Positions 43,936 through 55,990 of a stretch of DNA of 64,000 nucleotides are shown here, in pieces. The notes beneath the pieces are model-generated. The model searched no databases, had not been told where the DNA came from, and was given only the letters and a program-made list of their open reading frames with translations. Source of the stretch: Diadema setosum (taxonomy: Eukaryota; Echinodermata; Echinoidea; Diadematoida; Diadematidae). The translations under genes were made by a program, and so were the position numbers. The DNA is taken from the NCBI RefSeq assembly GCF_964275005.1, contig NC_092689.1:5918200-5982199 (forward strand), read 5' to 3'. The first letter of the stretch is position 1. Every line of letters begins with the position of its first letter.

Positions 43936-45656
43936 CATGTATTGATAATATATTTACAAATGTCTTGGACAAGTCCATTACTCCTGGTATCATACTTTCA
44001 GATATATCTGATCACCTACCTATTTTTCAAGACACAACTTTTGATTCAACTGATATGAAACTGGACAAGAGCCGTCAATACTTTGAATGTTGAACTGGTC
44101 AAAGCTTTGCAAACAATCTGAATTACTCAGATCTTATCCAAGACCTTCGTTCTGTTAGTTGGTCCTGTGTTGATTTTTGTAACGATGTAAATATGTCATA
44201 TAATGTTTTTCTTGAAACTTTGGGTCAAACTTGTAACAAACATGTGTTGAAATCAGCCCCGAAAGTTAAATGTAAGAAAATAATTGCAAGAAAACCTTGG
44301 GTAACGAAAGGCATTCTGAAATCCATAAACAGGAAACAGAGATTATTTCGTGCATATATTAACACGCCTTCTGGTAAAAATAAGCTATAATCAGCGGTAT
44401 AGAAATAAGTTAAATAGTATAATACGTGCTTCAAAGCAAACATATTTCACAAACTTAATCATGAGAAATAAAACCAACCTTTGTAAAACTTGGAAGATTG
44501 TTAATGAAATTTTGGGGAGATGTAACATATCCAAGCTCCCAAATTCTGTTTAAGTGCTCGGAAAAAGATTGAAGATGACAAAGAAATTGCTAATGAGTTC
44601 AATAAGTATTTTTCTGATATTGGAGTTTCTTTTGGTAACAATGTTGACACTGGTAAAAAATGTTTCAAAGGTTTTTTGAACTCCAAAATTTCTGAATCAG
44701 TTTTTTTTTTTCATACCTACTGACGAGTCAGAAATAATTGAGATCACAAAAAGTCTGAAAAGTTCAGCTTCCTGTGGACATGATGGATTCGAGAATTATT
44801 CACTTCATTGCTCAGCCATTGTGCCATGTTTTTAACCTTTCACTTTACTCAGGCATAGTTCCAGACTCCCTTAAGCTAGCTAAAGTTATATCTTATCTCA
44901 CAGAAAATTACAGACCAATCTCACTCCTCCCTATACTCTCTCTAAAATCCTCGAGCGTATTATGCACAAAAGATTGTACAAGTACCTGTCAGAAAAGAAC
45001 AATTCCGACCATCTTGCTCTTCTGAAACAGCCCTTTTACATGTCGTGGAGCAGATTACAGTTGCTTTAGTGAAAAAAAGAAATTCCTTTGGCCATTTACG
45101 TCGACTTGTCCAAAGCATTCAATTCATTAGACCATGGTATTCTGCCATACACAAATTAGAACACTATACGGCATTCGAGGTGTACTCCTTCGCTGATTCG
45201 AAAGCTAGCTATCTCAGTAGTCGAAGTCAATATACTAGTTTTAAGGGCACCTACTCAGACATTCTACCAATAACGTGTGGGGTACCACAAGGGAGCATGT
45301 TGGGACCACTTTTGTTTTTGGCATACGTGAATGACATCATCAATGCATCCAGTGTACTTCGTTTTGTACTGCATGCGAACGACGTAAAACATTTTGGCTT
45401 CTCATTCTGCATAACAATATTGAATAAAATGACGAACGATGAACTGCAAAAAGTCTGTGATTGGTTTAATTAAAGCTAGCAGATTACAAATGAATGCAAG
45501 TAAAACAAAATATATGATATTTCAGTCCTCCGGAATGAAGCTGTCACATAATGATATGATGATAAACGCATGTATGCTATTTCCAGAGTTGATTCAATTA
45601 ATTTTCTTGGGGTTATTATAGATGAGAGATTATCCTGGAAAATTCACATCAGTCAC
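43936..45656 (+). pseudogene. LINE ORF2, reverse transcriptase (first part)
   Basis: Resumes with CIDNIFTNVLDKSITPGIIL and SDISDHLPIF (end of the endonuclease). It continues with KKIIARKPWVTKGILKSINR and KQRLFRAYINTPSGKNKL, then RT blocks: SCGHDGF, YVDLSKAFNSLDH (RT motif with catalytic Asp), TCGVPQGSMLGPLLFLAYVN DI, VLHANDVKHF (the A/F-DD box, here AND) and NASKTKYMIF. Several stops and frame shifts occur, and the second Asp context is altered, so it is inactive. It ends at FLGLLIDERLSWKIHI, where the 3.3-kb element sits. Confidence 0.8.
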
Positions 45657-45667
45657 ATTCATGGCAA
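45657..45667. repeat. 11-bp target-site duplication, left
   Basis: ATTCATGGCAA, identical to 48984-48994. Removing 45668-48994 restores continuous LINE sequence (HISHIHGKIS). Confidence 0.85.
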
Positions 45668-48600
45668 CGGCGTAAATCCGTACTGAGGAGTGGGGGGGAT
45701 GGTCACCATCACCACGCTTACAAGCCCATAACCGGACCGGCGCAGCCTTGGGGGGAGGGGGGGGGGGGGGAGAAGCTTCTCTCCCCTCACACGCACACTT
45801 TACAGGGATCGGATGTCCCACTCTTTTGCATGAAATATAAAGTGGGAGGAAAGTGGCAGCAAAAATATGAAGACTTTTTGTTCTTGTTGTTGCTTTTTTT
45901 TTTGCTTGTCAGATGACTTGCGGCGGAAAATCAGACCTTAAAAGTATGAAGACATTTTTTGTTTTTGAAATATCTGTGAGAGAGAGCGGAGCGACCGGGT
46001 TAACGGGGGGAGGGTGTGTATGGGGGGGGGGGGGGAGTGTCCCTCTCCCACACGAGGAAGATTTTGCATTTTCAGACCTGAAATTCAGCGATCTGGTGCA
46101 CACTTTTAGTGAAATTTTTGTTTGTTTTTTCTTTAAAAAAAACCAATAGAAAATGAAATATTCACAATATATTATTGAATGACTAAATCGTGGTATTTCA
46201 GCTCTTGCTCCGCCTGTGCGACATCACTGCGAAGGCCTACTAAATAGTGGGGCCTATCACCAGCGTAGACAAGATTTGATCTTGGGGGAGCGGTTATGAG
46301 ATCGTGAGGGAGCGAAGCAAGCGAGGGGGGGGGGGAGGGTATGGTAGGGGGGTTTCTCCCTCCCACGGTGAAATCTTTTTACATTGAAAATTTTGACATT
46401 TTACAGTCCAAAAACTGCCGTTTGTAGCTATATTCTTCGCTTTGGAAATTAAGGGGGGGCACACCGTGCGCAACTGCTGTCAATCACTGCATGGCAGCAG
46501 CATCAGGAGAATGGCATAGCGATTAAATGCGAGCGAGCGGAGCGAGCGAGCTTGAAAATTTTGACATAATGCTTTTACATGCTAAAAACTGCCGTTTGTA
46601 ACTATACTTCTTCGCTTTGGAAATCAAGGGGGCCGCACCGGGCGCAACTGTTGTCAATCACTGGCAGCAACATCAGGAGAATGGTATAGCGATTAAATGC
46701 GAGCGAGCGAAGCGAGCGAGCTTGAAAATTTTGACATTTTACAGTCCAAAAACTGCCGTTTGTGGCTGTATTTTTTTGCTTTGGAAATTAAGGGGGGCGC
46801 ACCGTGTGCAACTGCTGGCAATTACTGGCAGCAACATCAGGAGAATGGCATATAACAATTAAATGCGAGCGAGTGAAGCGAGCGAGCTTGAAAATTTTGA
46901 CATTTTACAGTCCCAAAACTGCCGCTTTTGGCTGTATTTTTTCGCTTTGGAAATTAAGGGGGGTGCACCGGGTGCAACTACTGGCAGTTACTGGCAGCAA
47001 CATCAGGGGAATGGCATAACGATTGAATACGAGCGGGCGAAGCGAGTGAGCTTGAAAATGTTGACTTTTTACAGTCCCAAAACTGTCGTTTGTAGCTATA
47101 TTTTTCGCTTTGGAAATTAAAGGGGGGGGGAACGCACCGGGCACAACTGCTGGCAATTACTGGCAGCATGCAACATCAGGAGAATGGCATAACGATTAAA
47201 TGAAAGCGAGCGAGTTTGAAAATTTTGACATTTTACAGTCCCCAAACTGTCGTTTGTGGCTGTATTTTTTCTCTTTGGAAATCAAGGGGGGGGGGGGGAC
47301 ACACCGGGCGCAACTGCCGGCAATTACTGGCAGTAACATCAGGAGAATGGCATAACGATTAAATGCGAGCGAGCGAAGCGAGTGAGCTTGAAAATTTTGA
47401 TATTTTACAGTCCCAAAAACTGCCTTTGTGGCTGTATTTTTTCGCTTTGGAAATTAAGGGGGGCGCACCGGGCGAAAACTACTGGCAATTACTAGCAGCA
47501 ACATCAGGAGAATGGCATAATGATTAAATGCGAGCGAGCGAAGCGAGCGAGCTTGAAAATTTTGACATTTTACAGTCCCCCAAACTGTCGTTTGTGGCTG
47601 GTATTTTTTCGCTTTGGAAATTAAGGAGGCGCACCGGGCGAAAACTATTCGCAATTACTAGCAGCAACATCAGGAGAATGGCATAATGATTAAATGCGAG
47701 CGAGCGAAGGGAGCGAGCTTGAAAATTTTGACATTTTACAGTCCCCAAACTGCCGTTTGTAGCTATATTTTTCGCTTTGGAAATTAAGGGGGGCGCATCG
47801 GGCGAAAGCTGCTGGCAATTACTAGCTGCAACATCAGGAGAATGGCATAATGATTAAATGCGAGCGAGCGAAGCGAGCGAGCTTCAAAATTTTGACATTT
47901 TACAGTCCAAAAACTGCTGTTTGTAGTTCGTAGCTATATTTTTCGCTTTGGAAATTAAGGGGCAGGGGCGCACCGGGCGCAACTGCTGCCATTCACAGGC
48001 AGCAGCATCAGGAGAATGGCATAGCGATTAAATGCGAGCGAGCGGAGCGAGCGAGCTTTAAAATTTTGAAATTTTACACTCCAAACACTGCCGTTTGTAG
48101 CTATATTTTTCGCTTTTGTTTGTCCCACTTTTACGGGGGAACCATCCCCCCCCCCCATCGACGCCTCTGCATAATTATGAGGGTGCTTTTGTTAAGTGAA
48201 AGATCTGCTGCACACTCTTTGATAAATTAGGGAAATATACGTCAATCTCAAAAGTGTACATGCAAAGTCTATCGAAAGGGATCCTGTATAGCGGAGCTTT
48301 TGCATGTTTATGATTGCAATACAACGATCTGGTGCATAGTTCTGGCAATATTTGGACAATTTTCCATTAAGAAAGTTCGAGATTTGTCCTCATCTCGGGA
48401 ATTGCTTGGGGGATAAACCATGATTTGTCTGCCTAAACACTCAGGCCGTAGGGGCGGGGCAAATGCCCCTTTGGGTATGCTCATAGATGTATTCTGACTG
48501 AGTCACCAGTCACTGTCGTTTCTCAGGAATGATTCAGGAAATGGAGGGGGTTCAATTATGGCGATATAGTTTTTGTTATTGTTTGTTTGTTTGTTTTCCT

Positions 48601-48983
48601 ACATATCTTGCAGATGGTCCCCAGTTACTCGCGTCATAGCATGTTTACATTATAGGCCTATACTATTCGACGTTGTCAACGTCTGAGCCATACCTTACAG
48701 TGTATGTCGATGTTACTTTCTTCGCGAGCGAGCGAAGCGAGCGAGCGCTTGAGAAAATTATGTATACATTTTCCTACAAGATAGAATACTGTTCAGCTCT
48801 GTTACCTGTCTGAAGGCCGGCGTACAAACGTCATGCAATATGCCAAAATTGATACAATCACATTTCTACTTCCTCCATTTTTTTCCCAAAATTCAGGGGG
48901 GGATGATTGTACAGGCCATCCCCCCCTCCTCCATTTCAGGGGGGGATATATCCCCCCCATCCCCCCCGGGATTTACGCCCATG
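45668..48983. mobile_element. 3.3-kb Mutator-like (MULE-type) element with internal satellite
   Basis: Flanked by the 11-bp direct repeat ATTCATGGCAA. The short inverted ends are CGGCGTAAATCCG (left) and, reversed, GGGCGTAAATCCCGGGGG (right). A 9-11 bp duplication is typical of Mutator-like elements, so that superfamily is suggested. The inside has G-runs and C-runs at both ends (45753-45770, 46021-46035, 48142-48156, 48898-48968) and an array of about 168-bp repeats (46290-48115). No transposase domain is readable; it looks non-autonomous. Confidence 0.7.
46290..48115. repeat. Tandem array of about 168-bp units inside the Mutator-like element
   Basis: The junction GCGAGCGAGCTTGAAAATTT recurs at about 46551, 46721, 46887, 47051, 47215, 47387, 47552, 47718, 47882 and 48056, that is spacings of 164-174 bp over about ten to eleven units. 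Each unit contains GACATTTTACAGTCC, AACTGCCGTTTGTAGCTATA, TTTTTCGCTTTGGAAATTAA, a variable G-run, CGCACCGGGCGCAACTGCTG and AACATCAGGAGAATGGCATA. Frames across it are repeat artefacts. Confidence 0.95.
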
Positions 48984-48994
48984 ATTCATGGCAA
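48984..48994. repeat. 11-bp target-site duplication, right
   Basis: ATTCATGGCAA, copy of 45657-45667. Confidence 0.85.
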
Positions 48995-49450
48995 GATCAG
49001 CGTATCCATTGGGATGTTTATAAGCTTCGAGTGATATTACCAAGGAAAACCTTATTAATGTTACACAACGCCCTTGTCTTGCCTTACGTAGATTACTGTA
49101 ACTTGGTTTGGTCTGGAGCCACTGAGCGTGACTTGAATCGTCTTTAGCTACTAGTATTCGATTGTGTAAAAACTCTATCTTGCTCACACTCCTTCTCTTT
49201 TCAAAGACGTATAGGCTGTTTATCCCTCAAAGATCTTTCATAGAACGAGTATTTTTATGTTTAGATATGTACATTCGATATTGCCGTGTTTGTCTTGCCA
49301 TTATGCCGATCTAAGATGAAATATAGGAAATCAGTGCATAAAGGTGCAAAAAATATAATGATATGGAATTCATTGGAATATAAACTTAAGTGCATTATGA
49401 GTTTAAATCATTTTAAGTTGAAATTGAAACAATATCTCTGAATCTTACGA
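48995..49450 (+). pseudogene. LINE ORF2, C-terminal part
   Basis: After the insertion the LINE continues: VYKLRVILPRKTLLMLHNAL, VLPYVDYCNLVWSGATERDL NRL. This is the conserved region after the RT palm in jockey/CR1-type LINEs (L-Y-x-alivlPhl-YC-vWg). Then SFQRRIGCLSLKDLS, PLCRSKMKYRKSV and WNSLEYKLKCIMSLNHFKLK LKQYL, the usual C-terminal end. Stops break the frame. A T-rich 3' UTR follows to the tail at about 49755. Confidence 0.8.
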
Positions 49451-49762
49451 TTAATTACTTTTTATCAAGATATTGGAACATTATACATTCATGACGTTCT
49501 GTTTTGTGTTGTATTTATGTATGTTTGTTTTTGTGTGTATTTTTGTCTATTATTGAGTATAATCTAGTGTTATCATGTAACATTTTGTATTTTGTATTTT
49601 CGTGTCAATCTGTTTTTTTTTTATGTACTTCTGTATAGGGAATCACAATCTTCAAGCCACTGGCTTTTTCATGGTTTTCCTCGACATTTGATTATTGTAC
49701 AAATATTGGCTGTATTGCTTTTATGAAATCAATAAATTGAATTGAATTGAATGAATGAATGA

Positions 49763-50395
49763 AAGAAACCCCATGCACCCAAAGCCCACACGGGATACAT
49801 AATAGTGCCAAAATATTGCCACAGTTATAGGTTATCAATATGGGCCCCATAGTAAACCGACATGGGCCATCTGGGATCACCCATGGGCCCCACATAAATC
49901 TTGGGTACAAAATCCTAAGGGCCCCATATGGGCATACCCACGGTGGGACCCATGGTGAAACCCCATCTGAAGCCCATAAAACCCACTTGGTGCCTACTTA
50001 TTTAGGCCTACCACATAGGCTACAAATGGGTTCCACCATCGCAGGAACCCACGTTGTGTGTCATTTGGGATCGCCCATATGGGTCCCATGTAAATCTTGG
50101 GTGCAAAATCCTAGGGCCCCGTATGGGCAGACTCATGTTGGACCCATGGTGATTTCCCTGCTGAAGCCCATATGGGGAAACCCTCATAGTGCCCACACCA
50201 CATACATTACCCACATGGGCCCCATTGAGAACTCATAATTATGGGCCATCTAGCTGGGATCGCCCATATGGGTCCCATGTAAATCTTGGGTGCAATATCC
50301 TACGGGTCCCATATGGGCATACCTATGTGGGACCCATATTTTAACCCACTTCGGGCCCATATGCAACCCATAAGCCTATGGGCATGTTACCTGGA
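49763..50395. repeat. Roughly 195-bp satellite, right part
   Basis: Same monomer as 40590-41098: GGGATCGCCCATATGGGTCC, CATGTAAATCTTGGGTGCAA, GGGCCCCATATGGGCATACC, GACCCATGGTGAAACCCC. ATGGTG landmarks lie at about 49952 and 50146, with a degenerate equivalent near 50338. Together with the left part this gives roughly six units. Confidence 0.88.
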
Positions 50396-51717
50396 TAAGT
50401 GATTCTATTACCGATTTATATTGTTTCTATTGATCTTTATTGTGAGCAATCATTACGGGTCTGTATACATACCGGCAATATTACTGTTAATTAAACTGCC
50501 TGAACATCAATCTATTGAACATCAATCTATTGGTTCTTTTGTGCGATCATTCTCAGTGTGATTTTGGTCGTAACACAAGGGTGTCACGACATACTGTATG
50601 GCTCCTGCGTCAATTGCTCTGGTAAGCACTTAGGGGGATAGGGCTAGGGTTGTGATAGTATATGGTTAAGCGGTTTAAAGAATAATGATGTGAGGATTCA
50701 GGTTAGGGTTATGTTCGTGTGGGTATAATTTGGCTTGCTTATAGCTTGCAAAGTATTTCATATATATAGGAACCGGACTTGAGAGATGTGGCTTTTTAAG
50801 TATATGGCCGATGGGGGAAGCCTGACTAAGGAGGTTCATCTGGCTGTGGAATTCAAACAGCCCAATAGAATGTCACCGGGCACAGGTGCATTTGTGCCTT
50901 ATTTGATGAATCTTGGGGTTTGATGTCGCCGTCTTTCTGGGCAATAAGCAGTTCACAATTAGCACTAGTCTGCAATGACCTCTCAAACCACAGACTTTGC
51001 AAAACATGGACTAATCTTCAAGAAGAGCAGTTGAAAACAGCCATGCAGGAAGTGGTAATTTACATGTCAGTGCTGCATAAATTAATGGCCTTTGTTAATG
51101 TTGCTGAAAAGAATGCACATTCACCTGTATACCAATCTGCACCTGGTTCATTTATAACACAGTTGTGCCCTATCTAGGCTTTGAATACCTCAGTTGCAAA
51201 TCCATTTCAAGAGAAGGTCTGCAATGACCTTTATCTGCACATGCTCAGATTGGAACTGTGAACTGGCTTATCTGAATTAAGGTTTATTTGAACGCCGCTA
51301 ACATTATAGGCCTAATGTCGGCCATATTTTGCTTAGTTATCTATTTGATAAATAAGTGAAATGAACTTTCACATAATGATAAAGCATATCAAACTAAGGT
51401 AGGCACCTTAATCTCGTTCAGAAAATAAAAATGTGTAAAAATGTAGATCTGAGCAGAACATTGAAGTATTTGAAACTGCCATCACTGGAGAGCCGCGCTT
51501 TTATGATTTTCCGATCCCTCGGATAAAGTTCATTTTAGCGATAATTCTTACCATCCTTTTGTATCAGCCAGGCCGGCGTCGCATTTGGGAAAAGACACGT
51601 AAAGTCGAGTAATTTAGATTTTGATTCATTTTTTTTTTGCATTTTTTTTCAAGTTGCTCATCCTGGTGCCTGCATCATGTAGACCTGTAATTAGGCCTAC
51701 CCTTAACCGTTCTTCTC
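50396..51717. other. Intergenic spacer
   Basis: No gene recognised. A short near-repeat GGTCTGCAATGACCT occurs at about 50967 and 51217. An 85-codon frame at 50920-51177 has no known domain. Confidence 0.45.
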
Positions 51718-51721
51718 TTAA

Positions 51722-52527
51722 CCCTATTCCCACCGGGGGGGGGGGGGCATTTTGCCCCCCCCCCCCCCCACGACGTTTCGCGTGATTATTCCGCAAGGCG
51801 TGATGCTCTCGCTGCGACATTTTATGACTTTTTTCTTTCAAGTATCGCGCAACTTTTGAGACCAAATTTGTCGCTCCCGGGCATACCGTTTGGAAGCCAC
51901 ACCCCTTTGAAAAAAAAATTTGTCAACCCAAAAATTGCTCAAAAACGTGATTTTGTGTACAAATCCAATGTAAATTGTGTTTTTGCAATTAATTCATATA
52001 AAAACAAATATTTTTACTTTCAATGGCTGATAGTGATTTATTTTAGCCTGATTATGCTTTTAAAAAGTTCTGCGACAAATATTGAGGAAAAAACCCAACA
52101 AAAACAAAAAGTAAAAAAGAAAGAAATACATAATAAAGTCAATAAACAATAAAATACATAAGAAATAATTATGAAGCCGAATTTTTGCTTCAATATTATT
52201 GTTGAGGATATTGAAAAGAATATGTTCACCAAAAATTAGAAGTCTTGGAGCTTTGTTTTTTGATTTATAGGCAAAAAAAAATTATTTTGCATAAATTAGC
52301 ATAAATTAATTAATATAAAATACATAAATTAAATTTGAAAAATCTAACTATACTCCGGTCTTGTACATTACATTGGCCTCTACCTCAGTGCAAATTTTCG
52401 CGAGGATCGCGCGATTCACGACCAAGATCTGAAGGGGGGTGGGGGGGGGGGGCAAAGGCCCCCCCCCCCCCTCCCCCCCCCCCCCGGGTGGTTTCAAGTC
52501 CCTCAAAAAAACCCGATGGGATTAGGG
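51722..52527. mobile_element. TTAA-flanked G-tract/C-tract element, copy 3
   Basis: TTAA at 51718-51721 and 52528-52531. Ends CCCTATTCCCACCGGGGGGG and (reversed) CCCTAATCCCATCGGG. A 12-G and 14-C pair sits at the left, G-run plus C-runs at 52436-52486. Interior CGACGTTTCGCGTGATTATT, TTTTATGACTTTTTTCTTTC and AACTTTTGAGACCAAATTTG align with copy 2. Confidence 0.87.
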
Positions 52528-52691
52528 TTAAAAGCGACAGCGAAAGGTTGCCTTCCTCGGAAAGGGGCTGGTCATCATGGAATGACATCAAATGATATCC
52601 TACAAGTAGTACATTATGATCTTTGATGACACGTACCATTGTCATATTAGTTGTGTTGGGCAGCTCCAGTTTAGCGCGCACGTGGTATATA

Positions 52692-53360
52692 CACTGGACA
52701 GCAAAAGATAAAGTACCCACTTCTGTCAAAGGCCGTACATAAAAATTCACCACACCACCTAGAAATAAACAATTATGGTACACAGGTATGCTGCAATATC
52801 CATTTGTAATCACATACCCAATGCAAGTGATTATCTTTATTACAAAGAAAAAAAATGACATGCACAGCATCTTGGTCAATGAATCAAAAGTCCCACACAA
52901 CAGCACTTTCCACCATGCAAAAATGGCCACTGAATGGATAACATTTCTAAACAACCAATATGTCAAATGAACATCTGTTTTGTCAAAATGATGTTAATGA
53001 GTGTATTCTGTATTTAGGGATGCTACCCTTCCTGATTTTGCTAATTCTCAGAATAAAATCAGTTAGCTCTTTAGACTGGACATTACTTTATACTCTGGTC
53101 TAAGCAAGCTTCCATTAGAAAATAATGACACGTCTTGTAAGGCTTGTTAGGCTCATTCTGTTACAATTTGTGACTTTTGATTCAGTGACCAAGATGCTGT
53201 GCATGCCATTTTCTTCTTTGTAATAAAGATAATCACTTGCTATATGTGATTACTAATGGATATTGCAGCATACCTGTGTACAAAAATTGTCTATTTCTAG
53301 GTGGTGAATTTTTGTGTGCAGCCTTTGACAGAAGTGGGTACTTTCTTTTGCTGTCCAGTA
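52692..53360. mobile_element. TA-flanked palindromic element, 669 bp
   Basis: Arms of about 200 bp. Left CACTGGACAGCAAAAGATAA AGTACCCACTTCTGTCAAAG pairs with the right CTTTGACAGAAGTGGGTACT TTCTTTTGCTGTCCAGTA. Inner blocks ATTCACCACACCACCTAGAA, GTATGCTGCAATATCCATTT and GACATGCACAGCATCTTGGT also pair. TA flanks (52690-52691, 53361-53362) suggest a mariner-type target. Confidence 0.85.
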
Positions 53361-53514
53361 TACTTCAAATATTTTTGGGCGGAGGCATCAAACATGGGAT
53401 CAAAGGTTGTGACTCCATCTCTTGAACCTCTATGGTCTGACATCATTCCTGCATGTTTACAATAACTGCATATGAGCAGTCCAAGACTAGACCTACTGGT
53501 ATATGGTTATTTTT

Positions 53515-55281
53515 AGGTGATCCGAGAATCCTCTCGGATCACCTATTGTATCTGTACGGATTCTTTCTTTCTTTCTTTCTTTATTTCTGGACAAAAGTTG
53601 TGCAGGGGTTAGCTCAGAAAGTGCATTGCCTCTCAATGTCAAACTTATACCATTATGTATCATGTCGCAAAGACGACAGCGCAAGTAAAATCATAGTGAT
53701 CAGTCGACCGTGACGTCACTATGACGTCATTATAAGAAAACACATTTTCATGCATATCTCATTAATGGAATGGAATATTTCAATGAAATTTACGTCACAT
53801 ATATTTCAAGTCAAGCGGATTCTACTCATGTTCTCAAAATTCATTTTTCTTTCAAAACGCGCGCGTACGCGGGCGTTGAAATATTTGTATGCTCCAATCG
53901 AGCTCAAATTTTTTTTGCACACGTTTCACACCATTTGGAGCATTTTTTGACAAATTGAAAAAATTGGACGGACGCGTACGCGCGCGCACATATTCGCACG
54001 CACAGCTAATATGAAATAGAAATTTTCAATTTTTTCACACCAATCGGATGTCCATGTCAAGGAATATTTCTACCAAGTTTCAAGTCGATCCGATTCAATA
54101 TGACGTCATAAGGGCCCGTCAAAGTTGAAATTCCGCGCGCGCGTCAATGGCGATACACAGTGCAACTATGCCAAAAAACCGCCAATTTTAAATCGGATTT
54201 TACTCGTCAGGATGGACGGTGACCCCCCATTTTCTTTACATATTATGAAAGCTGATGAGTTGTACATGTCATTTCATGGGCTGGCTATGCTGACAAAATG
54301 ATTGAAAGATATCAAATTTCTTAATAAAGTAAAAAAAGTAAATTTTCAAAATGACGTCCAAATTTCAAGTTTACTCGAGCGTATCGCACTTGTCCTTTGC
54401 CAATTTTCACCCAAATTTCAATATGTTGTAGCTTATGAAATGCTCTTTCATAAATGTAATTACGCAATTTTGATTAGATGACCACATCACCTCGAAAAAA
54501 TGGATTGAAAGTAACCTTGTCAAATTTGACCAGTTTACGTGTAATCTCTATGGGAGTGCAATTTTTATGGAAATGAAAATTGACATGACTATCTTTATCG
54601 AGCACTAGCTCACTTATGCTTCGGTGAATTTCTCTAAGATTTTACTATGTTGTAGCTGAGACGTATCATGGCTATCGTAAGTGTGCCTTCGTTTTTTTCA
54701 TACGATGTCGGGATCACGTCAAAAAACTTACTTGAAATTAAAGTTTATCTTCGATGTATTGAAATATTTCTTTCTTTTTACAACTTTATGTGCAATAACT
54801 CAAGAAAAACATACCCTATCACCACCATATTTTGCACATGTTTAGTTCATGTCACGAACATTATTTCATAAAATAACAACTACTTGATCAGACGCCATCT
54901 TGGGTATGTAAATTAGGGTCAAAGGTCATAGATGTTTCAACCTGTATCTTGGTGAATACATGTCCTATCTTTAACATATTTTGCACACGTAAAGACCATG
55001 TTACAGGGATCATTTCATAAAATAACCACTTTTTGCTCAGATGCCATCTTGTCTGTGCAAAGTGGGGTCAAAGGTCATATGTACTTCTTTTTCTATCTTC
55101 GCTATGAGGTGTTATCTCTATGGGAGGGAATTTTTTAGATGTGAAAATTGACATGACTCTCTTTATCGAGCACTATCTTACTTATGCTTTGGTGAATTTC
55201 TCTCAGATTTTAATATGTTGTACCTGAGACTTTGCAGTATCAGGACTCGAATCATTGATTAAAAAAAAAATCGGATCACCT
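53515..55281. mobile_element. 1.77-kb element with AGGTGATCCGA ends
   Basis: The left end is a perfect 12-bp stem hairpin, AGGTGATCCGAG/AATCCT/CTCGGATCACCT (53515-53544), followed by (TTTC)n. The right end is a single TCGGATCACCT. The interior has two diverged copies of CATCTTG...TAAATTAGGGTCAAAGGTCATA (54895-54935, 55045-55085) and of ATCTCTATGGGAG...GAAAATTGACATGACT (54545-54590, 55120-55160). No coding frame of note. Superfamily is unclear. Confidence 0.7.
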
Positions 55282-55990
55282 TAATTTGTCAGTGATGACA
55301 TATTACAATCTCTAGTTTATTATTATAATTGTCATTATTATTTTCTATGTATTTATCTATTTATTTGGCAATTCTACATAAGATACAGTGGTCAGTGGTC
55401 AACTCTTTCCTGATCAGCTTCTAAAGATTGTTATATTTGTTCAGCAGCAAGCAATGAAAAACACAAAGTAACTTTATGATACCCAAATTGAGATTGTATC
55501 AACCAAAGATCCTGTAGGATTTTTGATTGAAGTATTACACTGTATACGCACGTGCGCAGTTAATCGGTCAAAGGTCAAACGTACGATGCGTGCGCTGAAA
55601 CGGTGTGCATGCAAGCTGCGTGCATCGAGAGAGATGGTCACGCACAGGTGCCAGATTCGAGCGGAGACCACACAAATTTGAACGTGTGGTGCCTGGTCAA
55701 TACACTGTTGCACTACACCCATGGCCATGCTGACGGATATGAGGCTGTTGATTATTTAAGTGCACACATTCTGTATGTAGGCGTACTGCACTGTAGCAGC
55801 AGTGCAGTGTACTAGTATTCTATGCAAAAGTTCTGTTGGAGAGAGCGCTAGCATAGTCAGAGCAGAGGCAGTCGGAACCATTTGCAACAACGTTGGAAAG
55901 GTCGTGGTTGTTGTTAGTATTGGTCTACATATTTTGAGAGTCCTAGGAAAGCAGATTTCGGCTACTCTGATGATTTCGGGAAAAGAAGTC
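55282..55990 (+). other. Upstream region and 5' UTR of TNPO3
   Basis: Open sequence between the repeat element and the TNPO3 ATG. No TATA box stands out at a usual distance. The reading frame is open far upstream of the ATG (from about 55802), but similarity to transportin-3 starts only at 55991. Confidence 0.45.

Larger units (their letters stand above)
41099..49762 (+). mobile_element. Decayed CR1/L2-type LINE, split by two later DNA transposons
   Basis: A non-LTR retrotransposon with ORF1, an APE endonuclease and a reverse transcriptase, in that order on the plus strand, ending in AATAAATTGAATTGAATTGA and (TGAA)n. The 5' boundary follows ATGGTGAAACC of the satellite. GAAACC recurs just after the tail (49764-49769), a likely short target duplication. 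About 4.3 kb of LINE sequence remains after removing the insertions 42971-43932 and 45668-48983. ORF2 has many in-frame stops and frameshifts, so it is dead. The clade call rests on the APE plus an RT without RNase H and a microsatellite-like tail; a phylogeny is needed to separate CR1, L2 and Rex-like groups. Confidence 0.85.

Noticed and set aside
46617-48158. Repeated similar frames (LKILTFYSPKTA... and reversed forms)
   Set aside because: Periodic frames of the 168-bp tandem array, not a gene family.
49840-50238. 132-codon frame in the satellite
   Set aside because: Repeats with the 195-bp monomer and has no independent coding evidence.
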